This document shows positions 63,394 to 64,000 of a stretch of DNA of 64,000 bases, in pieces. The notes below the pieces were generated by a model. It made no database searches. It was not told where the DNA came from and saw only the letters and a program-made list of their open reading frames with translations. Positions within the stretch are counted from its first letter, which is position 1. Each line of letters begins with the position of its first letter. The DNA comes from Microbacterium sufflavum (GTDB lineage: Bacteria > Actinomycetota > Actinomycetes > Actinomycetales > Microbacteriaceae): NCBI RefSeq assembly GCF_023101165.1, contig NZ_CP078076.1:3348001-3412000 (forward strand). The letters run 5' to 3'. The position numbers and the translations under genes were made by a program.

Positions 63394-64000
63394 TCGGCGC
63401 CCCGTCGGCGGCCACGATGCCGTCCTCCATCGCCCGTCGCAACAGGTCGACCTTGGTGGGGGCGGGCCGCCCGACCTCGACGTACTTGACCCGGATGCGG
63501 GTGATGTTCTCCTTCGCGGTGGAGTAGGCGACGCCGAGCCGCTCGGCGACCGCCTTCAGCGGCAGCCCCGTGGCATACAGCCGCAGGACCTCGCGCTCTC
63601 GCGTGGAGAGCTGGGCATCCGCGAAGGCCCGGTCGCCATCCACCGCGCTCGCCCACTCGACATTGTTCAGCGCCTCGCCCTGGGCGACCGTGCGGATCGC
63701 GTCGAGCACGTCGTCGAGGGACGAGGACTTGCTGACCACGCCGGCGGCACCCGCCGCGAGCGCCTCCCGCACCGCGGCCGGCCGGTCGGCGACGCTGTGG
63801 ATGACCACGCTCGCCCCGTCTGCCACGAGCGAGGTGACGTTCTCGGTGACGGTCGTCCCGTCACCGAGGGTGAGGTCGAGCACCACCACGTCGGCGGGCG
63901 GTACGACCGCGCTGGACCGCCACGTCAGATACGACCCCACCGTGCTGCCGGAGAACACCACGGTCTGCCCGTCGCGGGCGAACGCGGCCTCGAGACCGAG
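63383..64000 (-). CDS. LuxR/NarL-family response regulator (partial)
   Basis: At least 205 residues; the N-terminus lies beyond the right edge. Receiver: DVVVLDLTLGDGTTVTENVT (phospho-Asp), VVIHSVADRPAAVREALAAG, AGVVSKSSSLDDVLDAIRTV (conserved Lys). C-terminal HTH: LSTREREVLRLYATGLPLKA, VAERLGVAYSTAKENITRIR. Upstream of the kinase in the same operon. The regulated genes are unknown. Confidence 0.92.
   Translation of the reverse strand, partial: LGLEAAFARDGQTVVFSGSTVGSYLTWRSSAVVPPADVVVLDLTLGDGTTVTENVTSLVADGASVVIHSVADRPAAVREALAAGAAGVVSKSSSLDDVLDAIRTVAQGEALNNVEWASAVDGDRAFADAQLSTREREVLRLYATGLPLKAVAERLGVAYSTAKENITRIRVKYVEVGRPAPTKVDLLRRAMEDGIVAADGAPSAH

Overview
The window looks like chromosomal DNA of a high-GC actinobacterium, most likely Microbacteriaceae (Microbacterium-like). 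This is inferred from the very GC-rich codon use and frequent GTG starts, the infC-rpmI-rplT cluster, a HisA/PriA isomerase, FtsEX, paired DUF2510 proteins, DUF3039, an AccE-type epsilon subunit and a Tad pilus locus of the Rv3654c type. No database search was possible; family names rest on recognised motifs.

Left part (1-31 kb): a glutamate-type ABC importer running off the left edge; a response regulator/histidine kinase/TAXI binding-protein operon; a 23S-type RNA methyltransferase; the IF3-L35-L20 operon with a non-canonical ATC start; hisC-hisB-hisH and priA separated by an inverted ParA-like gene with a Thr-Pro microsatellite; a LexA/LysM divergent pair with LexA-type sites between them; metF-metE; an S9 peptidase; ftsE-ftsX and smpB; two DUF2510 membrane proteins; prfB; an MFS transporter; and the Tad pilus genes on the minus strand.

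The accessory region is 31478-40114. An 8.6 kb element sits inside the tadA ATPase gene. It carries a large serine recombinase at its left edge, a palindromic 11-bp repeat array followed by an AT-rich triple repeat, a small Cys-rich protein, a P22-coat-like capsid protein, two small unknown genes, a single-chain restriction-modification enzyme and a DUF3800 protein. Removing the DNA between the two GCAC tetranucleotides (31478-31481 and 40111-40114) restores an in-frame 396-residue TadA. The element has a capsid gene but no recognisable terminase, portal, protease or tail genes, so a phage satellite or decayed prophage that carries defence genes is the best reading.

Right part (40-64 kb): a glycosyltransferase/phosphatase-fold/membrane protein operon, tRNA-Leu(UAG), DedA, the Ku-LigD end-joining pair, a CDF metal exporter, murI-rph-rdgB, nicotinate phosphoribosyltransferase, DUF3039, an ABC exporter whose ATPase has a roughly 420-residue Lys/Ala-rich histone-H1-like N-terminal extension, a nucleotidyltransferase, acyl-CoA carboxylase beta and epsilon subunits, a ROK regulator, and a LuxR-type two-component system whose third member looks like a degenerate kinase. 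The regulator gene of that system runs off the right edge.

The core genes form short, tightly packed operons, many coupled by 4-nt GTGA or ATGA overlaps. These overlaps were used to choose several start codons.
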